Below, one piece after another: positions 50,834 through 63,967 of a stretch of DNA of 64,000 bases. The DNA comes from Opitutaceae bacterium BACL24 MAG-120322-bin51 (GTDB taxonomy: Bacteria > Verrucomicrobiota > Verrucomicrobiia > Opitutales > Coraliomargaritaceae), in the NCBI GenBank assembly GCA_905182465.1, contig CAJJBI010000003.1, forward strand, positions 280,361 through 344,360, given 5' to 3'. Position 1 is the stretch's first letter; every line of letters begins with the position of its first letter. Under the pieces are notes generated by a model. That model searched no databases and had not been told where the DNA came from. It was given only the letters and a program-made list of their open reading frames with translations. A program made the position numbers and the translations under genes.

Positions 50834-51679
50834 CTAGAGCTTAGTCGCTGCTTCCATGAAATCTTGGGTCGACCAGGTAGCGCCTTCTTTGCGGTAGGCC
50901 ACGCGGCCGTTGGCGTCGACCAAGAGGGTCGCCATCGTGTGGTTAATAGTCCCATCCTCTTCCATTGTCAGGATGCCAAACTGACGAAGGAGATCATCGA
51001 CCACAGTTTGGTTCATCGTTAGCAGGTGAAAATTTTCTGACTCCATGCCGTAGCCGTCGGCATACTGATTCAGAATACCGGGCGAATCGAAAGCAGGATC
51101 AAAAGTGATACTGACAAAATGGAGGCCGTTGAGTCCCGCCCCGCGGGCGGCGTCTTGCATGTCCGCCATACGTATACTGGAGGCAGGACACATATTAGGT
51201 ATTGTGCAGCGAGTGAAGATGAAGTTGAGAACAAAGGGCTTACCCTGAAGCTGTCGTATCTGGAGAAACTCACCATGCTGATCTATCATAGCGAAGTTGG
51301 GAATGTATTCACCCTGCTTCACATATTTACGACGGCTCATCGCAGCAGTAGCCTGATGAAGCTGATGATTAACATCACGCGCGGCCTTCGCCCCGAGGCC
51401 ATCAATAGGAAATATCTGCTCCAAGTGCCATTGCTTGCCGTAATAAGCGGCGTTGGCTTTGATCATACGGCCTGCATACCCAATCTTAAGATCGCCCGCA
51501 CCAACGCGAAAGATACGCATACTACCTACTTCGAGCTTTGCATCCCCCGACTGCGTTAACTCAAGTTCGAACGAACGTGCATCCGAGAAGACTTTAAGGA
51601 CACGACCTTCGATCTCAACTGCGTGAATAGCATGTAAGGCCAGAAAATAGAAAGCAGTGAGACTGAGGAAAAAACGCAT
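50834..51679 (-). CDS. SCO1/SenC-family copper-binding thioredoxin-like protein
   Basis: Signal peptide (RFFLSLTAFYFLALHAIHA). An N-terminal domain of about 100 residues resembling a copper-binding/DUF-type beta barrel (VEIEGRVLKVFSD) precedes the SCO domain. Metal ligands: FTRCTIPNMCPASS, a CX5C form of the copper motif, and the histidine of TINHTMATLLVD. SCO proteins deliver copper or reduce cysteines of cytochrome oxidase subunit II. No oxidase genes are nearby. About 281 residues; periplasmic. Confidence 0.9.
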   Translation of the reverse strand: MRFFLSLTAFYFLALHAIHAVEIEGRVLKVFSDARSFELELTQSGDAKLEVGSMRIFRVGAGDLKIGYAGRMIKANAAYYGKQWHLEQIFPIDGLGAKAARDVNHQLHQATAAMSRRKYVKQGEYIPNFAMIDQHGEFLQIRQLQGKPFVLNFIFTRCTIPNMCPASSIRMADMQDAARGAGLNGLHFVSITFDPAFDSPGILNQYADGYGMESENFHLLTMNQTVVDDLLRQFGILTMEEDGTINHTMATLLVDANGRVAYRKEGATWSTQDFMEAATKL

Positions 51680-51799
51680 ACCTATAAAAAAGAATATGTG
51701 GGTGCAGCTTGCAAGCCTGCGCGCACGAATGTGACGTAATCGCAGAAGGTCTCAGTATCAATACGATGGTAGAAGACTAGATGTCCTCCCCTGAGAGTT

Positions 51800-54260
51800 T
51801 TAATCAGCTAAATCCGCCGAGTTTTCTGCGCACTGCTTCCAGGTGCCATCAGATTGGCGGCGCGCCCACTGCTTACCATCCTCGCCGAGTGCGATAAGGT
51901 GCACCCAGCCGTTTTCGACAAGATGCCGCACGTGGTCCTGCCGCTCTAGGATATCGTCAAGGATCTTTGTGTCGGCTGCGATACAGGCGTGGAGGCGAAG
52001 TGGTTCGTGGATGAGCTTTTCGCCATCGTGCACGGACTGAAAGGGCAAACCAGGTCGTAGATCGTATTCATTACCGAGCGCTACTCCGACGCCGCCTACT
52101 ACGTTATGGATCGATTTGTGGCCGCTACCAAAATGAGCGTTGTCGGTCGAGGATCCGAAGTATTGCAAGTTGATCCAGCTACCGACGACCATAGGACCAG
52201 CGATAATCCTTTCGAGGACGGTTCCTTTTGGGTCGCTCTTGGCGGAATATTCGTGGAGGAAAGCGCGGCTCTGGAGATTGGCCTCAGCTGTCCATGTGCG
52301 AGGCGCGACGATAAAGGCAGCGTTACCTGCGAGCGCCCACTCAGGACGGACTTGTGACCAGTCGCGGCTACGCGAGCGGACAGCAGATACAATGTCACTT
52401 TGTTCGGCGGCTTCACCGAATCGAGCGGAGCGCTCGGTGGCACAAAGTAAGCCAGCTTGGTCGAGCGATACAGTCAGTTGTTCGATCAGTCTCGCGTCGG
52501 CGGCTTCGTAGTCAAAGAGAGAGACCTCGTCGGTTGTAGTATTGTGGAGACCACCAATAAATACGGTATCAGAAGGAATCAAAATGCCGCGCTCGGACAG
52601 TTCGGTGCGGACGTCGGCTTGATTGAGCAAGGCAGCGGCAAGACGCGCATTCGCATCACCAGCGTGACCGCCGCAAGCGCCGCAATCGAGACCAGAGGCG
52701 TAGGGATTATACTTAGTCGCGCTGCCATGCCCACAGAAGAGGACGATACGAGCGAAGTTTGCCAACAAACCGAGGCCTTTTAAGATATCTTCGGCCAAGC
52801 TCGCACGATCCGCAGTTGACAGTTTATCCAAAAATCCTGGTGCGCCTTTATCGTGGCTAGATTTCGAAGAGAGTCCAAAAGCATCTTTAACTAGCTCTAC
52901 TCCGTAACTGAGGCCAATTGTCTCGACGAAAGTGAAGCAGGAAGAAGCGGCTTCCTGAAAGCGCTTCCAACTGCGTTTGCTCTCGCGTGCTTCGACGCGC
53001 TGAAGAACAAGTTGATCGAACTCGGTAACATCAATACCTGACTTGCTATCGGAGCTACGTAAAGGTGGGGCCAAGAGCACTGGGCAGCGCGCTTGCGTGC
53101 CACCGAGACCGGGTATTCTGTGTTCGATTGGCAAGCCGAAGAAACCAGCGAAACCAAAAGTTTGAATTTTCATACCAGTCGACTCGAGCGAGCGGCGGAA
53201 AACTTCGGAGCGCACATCAATACAGAAGATCGCCTGCACGTCAGGACTCCGGGAGCTAGTCTCACTTTTGGCTTTTGGCGTAATATCGGCGCAGAGTTTT
53301 TGTTCAAAGGCGTGCTCCATTGCCGACTGCCAGACGAGGCGTTGTGCTAGATCAATTGTTAACAAAAGCGAGCCATCTTCTGTAGGGCCTTCCATTAAGT
53401 TTTGCTGCCAACCGAGGACGCGGTCTTTATTTTCCGAATGGTTCGCATAGAGCGCCATATCGTAACTGAGTAAAATAGCTAGAAGTTGAAGCAAGGAGTC
53501 TCCAGACTCACCACGAATCTCAAGCTCGCGATCCTTATAGCGGAGGTGCCCCGCCCATCCAGGCAGTGTCAGCATGATGCGGTAGAGCAGCGACTCGATG
53601 CGGTCATCTGGTATTTGGAGTGCCTCGATGGCTTGATCAATCACGGCATACGGATCGTCTGGCAATCTCGCTACAAACTTTCGAAAACCAGTCAGCCCAT
53701 GCAGCTCTAGATTGCGGTCGATCTGAGCGGCAGCTTTCCATCCTCCAAAGAGACTGAGTTCCTTCCATGGAAATTTCCAGGACGATTGGCCCTCGTCTTC
53801 GTAAGCAGCGACCCACTTAGCCACTTCCTCACGGATCACATGCTGCCACTGTGTATCTTCACGCGAATCGAGATACGCACTAAAAGAGCAAGTTTGGTAA
53901 ATCGGATCAGCCTCTTTTGGGGATTCAGTAAGCAGTGCCACTAAATTCTCAGCGGTAAGTGCTTGATCTGCTTAATTCGAAGCTCTCAACGAGTTCAGGA
54001 GAGGCGACTGCGACGACGGCGCGAAGATTCTCTAGCTCGATCTCGCCTGATTCAAACTTGCCCTTAAACCAAGCAATCGGCATGAGCATATCTGATCCTT
54101 GTACACGCTTGTGCGCCTCGGCGGTGCGGGCAAAGTTCTGGTCGGCAAAACCGACGAAAGGATTGACCGCGACAAAGTGAGTGAGCGGCCAAAGCGGTGC
54201 GATTTTTGAACTAGCTGAGTCGATCTGATTCGAAGAGTGCGTGTGGCATTGCGTTTTCAA
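51800..54260 (-). CDS. dabA: DabA, inorganic-carbon transporter subunit (DUF2309), one frameshift
   Basis: Carbonic-anhydrase-like subunit that, with DabB, takes up CO2/bicarbonate using the proton gradient. N-terminus (start likely TTG near 54260): PLWPLTHFVAVNPFVGFADQ, the family's first motif. The frame breaks near 53962 and resumes QALTAENLVALLTESPKE. Zinc and catalytic residues known from the Halothiobacillus protein appear: Cys and Asp in AIFCIDVRSEVFRR, His in IVLFCGHGSATKYNPYAS, and Cys in GLDCGACGGHAG. The total is about 820 residues, family length. The gene follows dabB, the usual order. Confidence 0.92.
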
Positions 54261-54292
54261 TGTTATCCATGGTATGAAGTTAGCTGGATGGT

Positions 54293-55871
54293 CTAGCGCT
54301 TGCTTGGCATTAGGCCGATGGCACGAGCTAGACGATTAGCCAAGGTATTCATGTAAAAACCATTGAGCGCATGAACATAGAGACGGCGCTTGCAAGCGAC
54401 CGTTAAAAATCCGGGCTCACCGTCTTGGAAGCGAATTGAAGTAACCAAGAAACCAAGTAACAGCACCGCAATAATCGTTTCGAAGATTGGCGCAACAGGT
54501 ACCTTCGCAGGCAGCAGTGGAGTAGAGCATCATTTCAGTTACCATCGCGAGTAAGTAGTAGAGCGCGGCGATACTGACAGCGACCCCTGTAGTCCCCGCG
54601 AAGGCTATGCCAGCTTGGCCCCGACGCATCGCTGTCCAAAGAAGCTGTGTGAGCGCCATCACAACCACCATACTGAGCACCAGCATGCCAGGCTTATCAG
54701 ATGGGCTGACATTGAAAGGAATACTTAGGACAACGACGATGGCAAAAGAGACGCCAATCGCTAACCAAATACGACTCGGCCTTAACTTCGCGTAATGCGG
54801 CCCCGCGTTGAGCTTTTTTGCTGTTTCTACAGCAGACCCACATGAAAGGTAAGCGTGTCCTTTATAGAGTGAGTGTGCGACCAAATGGAGCACCGCAAGA
54901 TGGAAGGCACCGAGACCGCATTGCAGAAGCATAAAACCCATCTGCGCGATGGTGGAGTAAGCTAGTGCACGCTTCACACTGGTCTGAGAGAGCATGACCA
55001 TGGAGGCATAGACTGCAGTAACGGCACCGACTATCGCCAGCATGTGAAGCGCGCTGGGGATATGCACAAGCACAGGACTCAAACGAACCACCAAGTAGCC
55101 GCCGCCATTAATAATACCCGCCTGCATGAGCGCGGACACAGGTGTGGGTGCGCCCATCGTGTCGGGCAGCAAAGCATGAAAAGGGAACTGAGCCGATTTA
55201 AGGATCGCGCTAGAAATAATCAACCAGCCGATCCAAGCGTGGTTACCAAGCAAGCTACTCTCGAACCGTACCGCCTCAAAGATATGGCCGAAGTCTTGCA
55301 CTCCGTAGATCGTATAAATACCTGAGAAGGCTACGATCAGGCAGAGGTCTCCCACCCGACTAAATAGCGACTTCTTACGCGACGAAAGAAGCGTGCCCAA
55401 GCGATCAGGGAAATAAATTAGTAGTTTGTGTAAACCTAAACTGGTAGCGACCCAAGCTAGGGAGAACTGGACAAGCCCCGGCGCGAGCACCATGGCAATG
55501 ACCGCCCCAAGTGTGACGCACATCCATTTAAAGAAATGCCCCTGCTTTTCATCTCCAGCGAGATAGTTTTTCGAGTAGCGCAGAATGATGGCACCCATAA
55601 AGCAGACCAATAAGAGGATGATCGCAGAAAGCGCATCGAAACGTATACCTATCCAATGGGCACTTGTGATAGTCGCCTCGACAGGACTTTCTTCAAATAA
55701 CGCCCATAGCGCTGTGGCAACTGTAGCACTGGCTAAACTTACCCAAGCAATGCCTTCAGCTACACGGCCAGCAGCGAGTGCTCGGGCGTTAAGCCACTTA
55801 GAAGTAAGCACAACCCACAAGAGCGATGCAGGTGCGATCCACAGTACAAGACTGCTGATAATTATATCCAT
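54293..55871 (-). CDS. dabB: DabB, proton-conducting NuoL-like subunit of the DAB complex, one frameshift
   Basis: Inner-membrane protein related to complex I antiporter subunits. The start is set at the ATG 55869-55871, MDIIISSLVLWIAPASLLWV. Motifs include LAWVATSLGLHKLLIYFPDR, FHALLPDTMGAPTPVSALMQAG, the proton-channel signature, and HSLYKGHAYLSCGS. One frame ends at 54417. A shift near 54512 continues LPAKVPVAPIFETIIAVLLL to a TAG at 54293-54295, about 525 residues. The gene lies 32 bases upstream of dabA. Together they form a DAB bicarbonate accumulator, also common in heterotrophs that need CO2 for carboxylations. Confidence 0.9.
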
Positions 55872-55945
55872 AAATCTATCATAACAAATTTCCTTGAATT
55901 TATCCAATATAATTAAATTTTACTTTCGTTCTATTTAATATATAT

Positions 55946-56178
55946 ATGGATGAGCTCAACCACCATCATCTCCGATATTTTCATGCAATTGTTCGCGAGG
56001 GCACTCTCACGCATGCGGCGGAAAGACTCCATGTTTCCCAGTCGTAGTGCAAGACGAGCTCAAGAACGGTCGCCTAGTCGAACTCTACCAAATTCCTGAG
56101 ATCCGCGAAAACTTCTACGCGATCACTGCGTCACGACGCTACCCAAACCCTCATTTGGAAAAACTGCTTAAAAAGTAA
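55946..56178 (+). pseudogene. LysR-family regulator remnant with internal deletion, divergent from dabBA
   Basis: The first 33 codons encode DELNHHHLRYFHAIVREGTL followed by THAAERLHVSQS, the start of an NhaR/LysR-type helix-turn-helix, then a TAG. Right after the join near 56045, in another frame, stands VVQDELKNGRLVELYQIPEI and ENFYAITASRRYPNPHLEKLL, the last 40 or so residues of the same kind of regulator. About 220 residues of the middle are missing, so this is a deletion, not a simple frameshift. Its place, 74 bases from dabB in the opposite direction, is where regulators of DAB operons often sit, so dabBA has probably lost its activator here, or the assembly lost the segment. Confidence 0.78.
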
Positions 56179-56188
56179 AACGATTACC

Positions 56189-57031
56189 CTAGTGACTTAA
56201 ATAGACATCGAAACGATTACTCTTACCTTCCAATATATAGTTAGGCTCTTGGCCTGCTAGAAATGGTGCTATTCGAGGGCGCTTAACAACCACGCGTTTC
56301 TGAGCACTTTCTTGGGCTATTTGCAGGAGCAAGTCAGCGTCGGAATCTGTGCCGATTAATTGATGAAAAACCTGCATTTCTTTTTTCACTTGGGCACTCT
56401 TCGTGCGCTGGGGAAACATGGGGTCAAGATAGACGACTTCTGGCTTCTCGGCATCTTCAAGTGTTTGCATGTATTCCGCCGCATCAGACTCAACAAGTGT
56501 CATCCTTTTGAGTATTGCTACAAGCGATTGGTCCTTTTCGCTACCCCACTCATGTGCAACGCGAAGACCATCAGCAAGCAGGGCGTTCACTTCAGGTACG
56601 CGCTCGGTCATAGTAACAGAACAACCTAAGCTTGCTAGCACGAAGGAGTCGCCACCCAAGCCCGCAGTGGCATCGTATACATGTGGTGCAGTAGTAGAAT
56701 TCAGACCTATTGCTTTGGCAATCATCTGACCTTTACCGCCTCCTTTCTGGCGACGGTAATTTACCGTAGAACTAGAAAAGTCGGCGCGTACACTCAGTAG
56801 ATTATCTTCGGCGACCTGCGCGAGCGCGAGACCTTGCTTATAAAGTAAAAATACAAAGCACGGTTCGCTGTGATTAGATTCTACGTGAGAGCGCACGAAA
56901 CCTTCGATCTCACGCGGCTTAGCAAATGCCAAGTGCGAGCCATCAACAATTGGTATTGAAAATTGCTCAGCGAGAAACTGCGCTTGAACCTTTTTTGCTG
57001 GGCAAAGAATGACTAATAGTGAAGCTTTCAA
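56189..57031 (-). CDS. rsmJ: 16S rRNA (guanine1516-N2)-methyltransferase
   Basis: A 280-residue SAM-dependent enzyme that methylates G1516 of 16S rRNA. Motif I is VYDATAGLGGDSFVLASLG (about 116-134); SVTMTERVPEVNALLADGLR follows. VVYLDPMFPQRTKSAQVKKE (about 200) is the catalytic DPMFP segment unique to RsmJ. An N-terminal domain of about 100 residues precedes, as in the E. coli YhiQ protein. It ends 10 bases from the LysR remnant on the other strand. Confidence 0.92.
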   Translation of the reverse strand: MKASLLVILCPAKKVQAQFLAEQFSIPIVDGSHLAFAKPREIEGFVRSHVESNHSEPCFVFLLYKQGLALAQVAEDNLLSVRADFSSSTVNYRRQKGGGKGQMIAKAIGLNSTTAPHVYDATAGLGGDSFVLASLGCSVTMTERVPEVNALLADGLRVAHEWGSEKDQSLVAILKRMTLVESDAAEYMQTLEDAEKPEVVYLDPMFPQRTKSAQVKKEMQVFHQLIGTDSDADLLLQIAQESAQKRVVVKRPRIAPFLAGQEPNYILEGKSNRFDVYLSH

Positions 57032-57346
57032 AATCTAGGGGCTTGCCCATTAAATCTGCGTATAAAATGTCGCATAGAAATTGATGGCGTGACTTGCACG
57101 TTTGTCGAGCGCTATGTCAGTGATTCACTCGGACGTACGGCAACTAGACCCGCCACATTGGCAATGCCACTAAATCTCAACCGGCACCAAACGGGCGATA
57201 CGATTCTGCTTGAGCACGTGATCCGCCACGCAACTTAGCACCAGAATATTAACAAAAGTTGTAGAGGTTTCCATGCTTACAAATTAGCGATTATTGCAAT
57301 TGATCAAAAAGGTTGCGGAATCAGACACAAGGAACTTAATAGCCCA
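57032..57346. other. 315-base stretch without a convincing gene
   Basis: On the plus strand a frame is open from about 57046 to the TAG at 57236-57238 (residues include ERYVSDSLGRTATRPATLAM), but no good start or ribosome site precedes it. On the minus strand a 34-residue frame (57170-57274) begins ETSTTFVNILVLSCVADHVL and looks like the N-terminus of a membrane protein, but stops early. Either could be a gene remnant. The last 80 bases probably hold the promoter of the channel gene that follows. Confidence 0.4.
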
Positions 57347-58618
57347 ATGAATTTCATGCAAAACTGGGGTAACTTCCTCGCACCTGAAGAAGGCTTCCAT
57401 TACAGCGATTCGTGGCAAATTCTAATAGTAATCATTCTTCTTTGGTTGTGCACTCGGGTCTTTGGGAAAAAATACAAGGTCTCGGATACCGGCGATCTTA
57501 CTCCCAAAGATTGGGTTAAACAAAACCTCGGCTTCATTACGCATTGGATCGCGTTACTCATAGTCTTTTTTGTATTTGAACTACTGATCGAATTAGAGGT
57601 GCCAGTCATACGCTTTTTTACTTATATTGGAGGTGCATGGATACTGATTGGCTTAGCTAGTAGTTTATTAAAAAAACGCTTTTGGGCGCAATCAGTTGCT
57701 GCGACAGCTTACATAATAAGCGGATTTTTTGGACTAGCACTAGTCGAAGACAGCATCGCGCTGCTAAGTGGGCTAAGTTTCAAATTGGGCACTCATTCAC
57801 TCTCTGCATGGACTGTCCTAGCCGGTATACTCGCCTTCGCCCTAACCCTCTGGATCGGCCTGGCTCTAGCTCGGATCGCTGAAAGTCAGATCCAACTGAT
57901 CCCTCGATTGAGTCCTTCACTCAAAGTGCTCATCTCAAAGATCGTTCGAATTATACTCATCACGGTGGCTGTGGTAACAGCGATCGGATCCATAGGCATT
58001 GATCTATCCGCTTTCGCATTTCTAGGTGGCGCCATCGGCATCGGCCTCGGCTTTGGTCTCCAGAAAGTAGTTTCTAATTTTGTCAGCGGTATCATTCTGC
58101 TGATGGATAATTCGATCAAACCTGGTGACGTCATCGAGATCGAAGGCACCTATGGGTGGATCAATAATTTACGCGCTCGCTACGCCTCAGTCATCACTCG
58201 CGATGGCACTGAGCATCTCATACCAAACGAAGATCTCATCACGCAAAAAGTCATAAACTGGTCTTTCACGGACGACTTAGTCCGCGTGCGAGTCCCTATC
58301 GGAGTATCTTACAAAGCCGACCCACACCATTGCATCCGACTCATCCTAGCGGTCGCAGCTTCCACTAATCGTGTATTAAACACTCCCGCGCCGAATTGCC
58401 TGCTGCTTGGCTTTGGAGATAGTTCAATCGATCTAGAGCTTCGCATGTGGATTGCAGATCCTTCCAACGGCGTTGGTGCAGTCCGTAGCGAATTATTGCT
58501 TAAGGTTTGGGATACTTTCAAAGAAAATAATATCGAGATCCCTTACCCACAAAGAGATCTCCACATCCGTTCAAGCGAGATTCTGCACGTGAAACGAGAT
58601 AACCCCGACCCAGAATAA
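57347..58618 (+). CDS. MscS-family mechanosensitive channel
   Basis: 423 residues. Five or so membrane helices ([32 protein letters not shown]; further pairs to about residue 225) precede the pore helix [20 protein letters not shown], which has the Gly/Ala packing of MscS TM3. The beta domain follows: [40 protein letters not shown]. The C-terminal part ends with [14 protein letters not shown], as in family members. It opens on membrane tension to release solutes. It is 7 bases upstream of tlyA, probably in one operon. Confidence 0.94.
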   Translation: MNFMQNWGNFLAPEEGFHYSDSWQILIVIILLWLCTRVFGKKYKVSDTGDLTPKDWVKQNLGFITHWIALLIVFFVFELLIELEVPVIRFFTYIGGAWILIGLASSLLKKRFWAQSVAATAYIISGFFGLALVEDSIALLSGLSFKLGTHSLSAWTVLAGILAFALTLWIGLALARIAESQIQLIPRLSPSLKVLISKIVRIILITVAVVTAIGSIGIDLSAFAFLGGAIGIGLGFGLQKVVSNFVSGIILLMDNSIKPGDVIEIEGTYGWINNLRARYASVITRDGTEHLIPNEDLITQKVINWSFTDDLVRVRVPIGVSYKADPHHCIRLILAVAASTNRVLNTPAPNCLLLGFGDSSIDLELRMWIADPSNGVGAVRSELLLKVWDTFKENNIEIPYPQRDLHIRSSEILHVKRDNPDPE

Positions 58619-58625
58619 ACAGATA

Positions 58626-59393
58626 ATGGCAGCTGTTAAGAAAGCCCGCCTAGACGAACTTCTTGTCGCTAAAGGATTAGCCGACACGCGCTCGCAAGCA
58701 AAAGCCCTGATCCTTGCGGGCAAGGTTAAAATTGGCACCCACCGGCTCGACAAGCCCGGACGTAGCCTGCCCGCGGACAGCGAAGTCACCGTGGAGTCGC
58801 CGCCCCGCTTCGTGAGCCGCGGTGGTGAAAAGCTCGAAGGCTTTCTAGATCATTTCGAAATAACAATGGAAGGGGCACATGTCCTTGACGTGGGAGCTTC
58901 GACTGGCGGCTTTACTGATTGCTCTCTGCAGCGCGGAGCCGTCAACGCAACTTGCGTCGACGTTGGTCGCGCGCAGATGCACAATAAGCTGATCCAAGAC
59001 GACCGAGTGACTAACATTGAGAAGACGAATGCCCGCCACCTACAGCTGGGCGACCTACCCTGCGACGCCTACCCACGCATCGTAATGGACTTATCCTTTA
59101 TTTCACTGACCAAAGTATTACCAGCCGTCTGGCAATTTCTCGAACCCAACGGCTACTTAATTGCGCTTGTCAAACCTCAGTTTGAAGCTGAAAAGCACGA
59201 AGTCGACGCCGGGCGTGGTATCATTCGCGACGAGACGATTCATAATCGTGTGCTTGCCCAGGTAAAGGACTTTGCCCTCGAGCAGTTGCCATGCGCAGTG
59301 CTCCTCGGCACAATGGAATCGTCAATTAAGGGTACAGATGGCAATCGCGAGTTTCTCCTCGGCCTCAGCCGCAGCGACGCAAAACCGAGCTAG
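58626..59393 (+). CDS. tlyA: TlyA-type rRNA 2'-O-methyltransferase
   Basis: 255 residues. The N-terminal S4-like RNA-binding domain (about 5-65) starts [20 protein letters not shown] and ends [14 protein letters not shown]. The Rossmann methyltransferase domain has [19 protein letters not shown] (motif I, about 82-100), a [13 protein letters not shown] segment and the catalytic lysine in [14 protein letters not shown]. By family it 2'-O-methylates 16S and/or 23S rRNA cytidine; the older haemolysin name is doubtful. Same strand and near-contiguous with the MscS gene. Confidence 0.93.
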   Translation: MAAVKKARLDELLVAKGLADTRSQAKALILAGKVKIGTHRLDKPGRSLPADSEVTVESPPRFVSRGGEKLEGFLDHFEITMEGAHVLDVGASTGGFTDCSLQRGAVNATCVDVGRAQMHNKLIQDDRVTNIEKTNARHLQLGDLPCDAYPRIVMDLSFISLTKVLPAVWQFLEPNGYLIALVKPQFEAEKHEVDAGRGIIRDETIHNRVLAQVKDFALEQLPCAVLLGTMESSIKGTDGNREFLLGLSRSDAKPS

Positions 59394-59657
59394 TAGTTAA
59401 CGAACCATGCAAAAAGGCAAAAGTTGAGCTTCCGCTTGCACTGAGCCAAACAATAGTGCCCGAAAGAAACCATTGGTCTGCGCTATACCTAATAAATAGG
59501 CATAAACTAGAGTCATAGAGTGCGGTGACCGCTTTATTAAAGGGGATACCCAGTCGGTCTCATTAAAATTAGACTCAAAGTCATAATTAAGCAGAAAAGC
59601 TTTTTGGAGAACTTTCGCTTTGACAGAACGTGCTCGGCTAATTCTACCTAAGGTTAT

Positions 59658-59897
59658 ATGGACAACACTCCTTATCAAAAATTGCTTACACCCGTGCACC
59701 ACATCATCGGCTTGATTCTTACTTTTTTAGTATTTGTATTGATGTCAATTTTGCTCGTCCCCTTTACTTTCTCGACCAATACTTTGATCGCACAAGGCCA
59801 GGCTTGCCTGACTGCAACCCCAATCACTGCCGTATTCTGGTTTGCATACAACATGTTCATGGTGGTGCTGCTCGACCAAAAAAAGCAAAAAAAGTAA
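59658..59897 (+). CDS. Small two-helix membrane protein
   Basis: 79 residues with a short polar N-terminus (MDNTPYQKLLTPVHHIIG), a first helix about 18-42 (LILTFLVFVLMSILLVPF), a second about 55-70 (AVFWFAYNMFMVVLL) and a Lys-rich end (DQKKQKK). No family recognised. It lies in a 750-base interval with no other convincing gene, and a terminator follows, which supports expression as a single gene. Confidence 0.6.
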   Translation: MDNTPYQKLLTPVHHIIGLILTFLVFVLMSILLVPFTFSTNTLIAQGQACLTATPITAVFWFAYNMFMVVLLDQKKQKK

Positions 59898-59928
59898 GCA
59901 GGTATTAGATTTCACTAATTCATTTGCA

Positions 59929-59954
59929 GGCCGCCCGTTATGGACGGCTTTTTT
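59929..59954 (+). terminator. Terminator after the small membrane protein gene
   Basis: Stem GCCGCCC / GGACGGC with one mismatch, loop GTTAT and a T6 run. Confidence 0.75.
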
Positions 59955-60143
59955 CTTGGACATATTCCATGTAGTCTCGTTGCGACCGTGAAATCATTGC
60001 GCAATGTTGTAAATTATCGCTCCCGCTGCCTAGGGCTTTTGCGAGAGAGCCTCTGTAGAATACGCAGTTACATCCAGAGATGGGGTTAATTTAGCAAAAA
60101 ATCTACCTGTCAACTTAGCGATTAAGTAGAGTGCGTAACTGCC

Positions 60144-60959
60144 CTATTCATCATCCCAGTCTTCTAGTTCATCTTTGCGCTTCTTTTCCACCCGTATACC
60201 AACCCAGATCGCTAGTTCGTAGAGACCATACATGAAACCAGTTATAAGCGGTAAGGATACAAAGTCGCCACCTGGAGTCATGAATGCAGCGAAGACCATT
60301 AGTCCAACAAGAACTGCTCGGCGTATGTCTTGAAGCTTCTGGACAGCTATGACGCCAAGGTAGACGAGTATTACAATTATTAATGGGAACTGAAAGAATG
60401 CACCCGTAGCCAAAGAAAACCATACGACCATGCTGTAATAATTGGAAGCCGCCCAAAAGAGGTCGAAATCGAAGAACATATTTAGCCGCACCGAAAACGA
60501 CAGAGTCAGCGGGAGAATAACGAAAAATGCAAAAGACACTCCGGTTAAAAAGAGTAAGAAAGCTGCAAAGCAGGCAGGCCTTACGACTTTCCGCTCCTTA
60601 TCCGTCAGCCCCGGAGCCACGAAAGCAGCTAGGAAGTAAAGTACGAAGGGCATCGAAAGCGTTAAGCCGGATAAAAATGCAATCTGAATAAAGACTGAAA
60701 TGACACCCATTGGTCGATAGGTGATCAGGTTTTCATCAGCCATCTCAGCCGAACCATAGGCAGTCACAATCGGCATCTTCAGGAATGCAGCAATATCCCC
60801 AATAAATAAAGTAGCCAGAACAATGCCCGTGGCAAAGGCCAACAAGCTACGCCCTACCGTCCAGCGGAAGTCTTCCAAGTGCTCAAGAAAGCTCATGCCT
60901 CCACCTTCAGAGTCATTCAGCTCTTCAACTTCGTCATCATCGTTTTGGTAATCCGTCAT
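60144..60959 (-). CDS. tatC: Sec-independent (twin-arginine) translocase subunit TatC
   Basis: 271 residues, six membrane helices. The N-terminus is acidic ([20 protein letters not shown]) and is followed by [20 protein letters not shown], the TatC start motif with the conserved Leu-Glu. A later loop carries [19 protein letters not shown] at the C-terminus. TatC recognises RR signals such as that of the Gfo/Idh/MocA protein at 29 kb. tatA/tatB are not next to it. Confidence 0.92.
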   Translation of the reverse strand: MTDYQNDDDEVEELNDSEGGGMSFLEHLEDFRWTVGRSLLAFATGIVLATLFIGDIAAFLKMPIVTAYGSAEMADENLITYRPMGVISVFIQIAFLSGLTLSMPFVLYFLAAFVAPGLTDKERKVVRPACFAAFLLFLTGVSFAFFVILPLTLSFSVRLNMFFDFDLFWAASNYYSMVVWFSLATGAFFQFPLIIVILVYLGVIAVQKLQDIRRAVLVGLMVFAAFMTPGGDFVSLPLITGFMYGLYELAIWVGIRVEKKRKDELEDWDDE

Positions 60960-61193
60960 CTCAAAATGAATTCCTATTCAATTTTTAGGTGATCGGGCAA
61001 ACTCCAATCTGAAAATTACCAATATTTCAAAAAATAAACTCCCACAATGTCGGTCACCACAATCTTTACAAACGACCAGCCTAATCAATTGACAGACAGC
61101 ATTAAATGGCTTTGCTACCAGCTTTTCTAACATGTCGTTGCCCATTGGCGGCGAAATTACCACAACTCGATCCACCAGAAAGATCGCAATCTT

Positions 61194-63944
<2,751 letters not shown>

Positions 63945-63967
63945 CCTGAACTAGATTCAATCTTATA

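Noticed and set aside
59397..59702. 101-residue frame on the minus strand between tlyA and the small membrane protein
   Set aside because: It overlaps the start of the plus-strand gene at 59658, has no recognised family, and shows no clear ribosome site.
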